A stretch of DNA of 23,783 nt from assembly GCA_964538485.1 (NCBI GenBank), contig CAZIHJ010000045.1, positions 1-23,783 of the forward strand, written 5' to 3'. The notes under the pieces are model-generated. The model worked only from the letters and a program-made list of their open reading frames with translations, ran no database searches and was not told where the DNA came from. Position numbers and translations under genes: made by a program. This DNA is from JBJXHC01 sp964538485. Its GTDB lineage: Bacteria > Bacteroidota > Ignavibacteria > UBA10030 > UBA6906. This document shows, piece by piece, positions 22,508 to 23,783 of this stretch (its first letter is position 1; every line of letters begins with the position of its first letter).

Positions 22508-23783
22508 ATCCCCATTCACACGATACCGCACCCAACGAACTCCGCCGTGAGCTGACGCTTCTCGATTCCACAATGGTCAACATCGGGACAATGATTGGCT
22601 CCGGCATCTTCCTCGTCCCTGCTACGATTGCGTTGTACCTCAACTCCTCGGGACTCATACTGCTCGTCTGGGTGTTCGGGGGAATTGTCAGTTTGCTCGG
22701 CGCACTCTCCATTGCGGAACTTGGCGCAGCGATGCCGCGTGCGGGGGGCATTTATGTGTATCTCCGTGAAGCGTATGGCCCGATCTGGGGGTTCCTCTAC
22801 GGCTGGACTGCCTTTGCCGTCACGAACACCGCATCCATTGCCGCCATTGCCGTTGGATTCGCGACGTACCTCGGCTACTTCGTATCACTGGACACAACAG
22901 GAATAACTGTGGTCGCCGTTGTTTCAATCGTCGGGTTGACCGCCTTGAATTGCCTCGGGCTAAAGCTCGGAGCATGGACACAGAACTTCTTCACGATCTC
23001 AAAGTTGGGAGCTTTCGTCGCGCTTCTCGTATGCAGTCTGATTTTGCCGGGAGGATCGACGGAGAATTTTCTTCCCCTCCTTCCTTCTGAGCCATTCACC
23101 AATATGTTCGGCTCATTTGGCCTGGCCCTCGTTGCGGTGTTGTGGTCATATGATGGTTGGATCGAAGTGACATTCGTTGCAGGTGAAGTCCAGAATCCGA
23201 CGCGCAACGTGCCCCGGTCAATCATCTATTCGACAGCAATCGTCATACTGGTGTATGCAGCAGTCAATGTTGTATATCTCTACATTCTCTCACCGGAGGT
23301 GATTGCATCATCCGCACTCGTGGCTTCGGACGCAGCAACGGTGCTGTTGGGCTCACTCGGAGCCGGAGTCATCGCTGCTGCTGTGATGACATCGACCCTC
23401 GGCACGAACAACGGCATTGTCTTCACTGCGGCAAGGATTCCATATGCGATGGCGCGGGAAGGGGAATTCTTCGAAAGTCTCGGCGCAGTTCATCCGAAAT
23501 TCAGAACCCCGCATATTGCTTTGATAGTGCAAGGAGTTTGGGCCTGCCTGCTCACTCTCTCGGGAACTTACAATCAACTTATTACCTATATCATCTTTGC
23601 ATCCTTTGTGTTCTACGGTCTCGCAGCAGGCGCCGTCGTGGTCTTGCGGAAGAAGCAGCCGGCGATGGAACGTCCATACAAGACATGGGGGTACCCTCTC
23701 ACGCCTTTGCTATTTGTGGCGTTTGCGGCGTGGCTTGTCATCAATACGATCGTTGAAGCGCCTCGCGATGCGTTGATTGGGGC
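22504..23783 (+). CDS. APC-superfamily amino-acid permease (incomplete at right edge)
   Basis: The frame begins with GTG overlapping the oxygenase stop and stays open to the window end (426 codons visible). Typical APC features are seen: LLDSTMVNIGTMIGSGIFLVPA (TM1, with the GSGIF unwound segment), GGIVSLLGALSIAELGAAMPRAGGIYVYLREAYG, a further string of membrane helices, WSYDGWIEVTFVAGEVQNPTRNVPRSI (TM6 region), and VFTAARIPYAMAREGEFFESLG. The layout fits the LAT/SteT exchanger-like branch. The C-terminal helix or helices are cut off. It is co-transcribed with the Rieske oxygenase and is a candidate importer of its amine or amino-acid substrate. Confidence 0.93.
   Translation, partial: MNPHSHDTAPNELRRELTLLDSTMVNIGTMIGSGIFLVPATIALYLNSSGLILLVWVFGGIVSLLGALSIAELGAAMPRAGGIYVYLREAYGPIWGFLYGWTAFAVTNTASIAAIAVGFATYLGYFVSLDTTGITVVAVVSIVGLTALNCLGLKLGAWTQNFFTISKLGAFVALLVCSLILPGGSTENFLPLLPSEPFTNMFGSFGLALVAVLWSYDGWIEVTFVAGEVQNPTRNVPRSIIYSTAIVILVYAAVNVVYLYILSPEVIASSALVASDAATVLLGSLGAGVIAAAVMTSTLGTNNGIVFTAARIPYAMAREGEFFESLGAVHPKFRTPHIALIVQGVWACLLTLSGTYNQLITYIIFASFVFYGLAAGAVVVLRKKQPAMERPYKTWGYPLTPLLFVAFAAWLVINTIVEAPRDALIG

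Overview
The window carries about twenty protein genes of a moderately GC-rich (near 50 %) free-living bacterium. The gene set fits the Bacteroidota / Ignavibacteriota / Chlorobiota side of the FCB group: a giant propeller sensor kinase, a SpoIIE-type phosphatase with a zinc-finger leader, TMEM175-like protein, GxxExxY protein, MetH and fumarylacetoacetase. This placement rests on gene content and style only; there is no rRNA or other marker. No tRNA, rRNA, CRISPR array or transposase gene was seen.

Layout. 1-984 (+): the end of an Hpt-bearing protein, coupled to a response regulator with a Cys-rich tail. 1056-4836 (-): a sensor kinase with a periplasmic propeller and its LuxR-type response regulator. 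4944-8110 (-): a metallo-beta-lactamase-fold hydrolase, a Rieske ferredoxin, epoxyqueuosine reductase (QueG) and thioredoxin reductase (TrxB), the last three tightly packed. 8130-8604: a GxxExxY (PD-(D/E)XK-like) gene enclosed by inverted arrays of an 8-base repeat. 8682-9426 (-): a 2x[4Fe-4S] ferredoxin and a DUF309 protein. 9568-10599 (+): a DksA-type zinc finger fused to a SpoIIE phosphatase. 10646-14423 (-): methionine synthase split into two genes. 14514-19067 (-): an apparent operon of a redoxin, a CarboxypepD_reg-domain protein, an unrecognised protein, fumarylacetoacetase and a DipZ-like redoxin; two of its junctions are ATGA overlaps. 19323-21111 (-): a TMEM175-like channel and Ada. 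21407 to the right edge (+): a Rieske oxygenase coupled by a GTGA overlap to an amino-acid permease that runs off the window.

Functional themes are thiol and iron-sulfur redox chemistry (TrxB, three thioredoxin-fold or Rieske-type proteins, ferredoxin, QueG), one-carbon and amino-acid metabolism (MetH, fumarylacetoacetase for tyrosine catabolism, permease), alkylation repair (Ada) and multi-layer signalling.

The most unusual signal is not a gene. Several junctions carry short, degenerate tandem arrays with a strict 7- or 8-base period: units like NCAATNA at three places, RTTTGNN at two, NCACNAAG at two and NTGGAGTA at one. They supply or overlap stop codons, possible start codons and the linker where metH is split, and one kind encloses the GxxExxY gene as inverted ends. 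They resemble the heptameric STRR repeats known from cyanobacteria, but here they sit in what looks like an FCB-group genome. Large palindromes between 19097 and 19280 and at 20033-20062 add to this layer of intergenic repeats.
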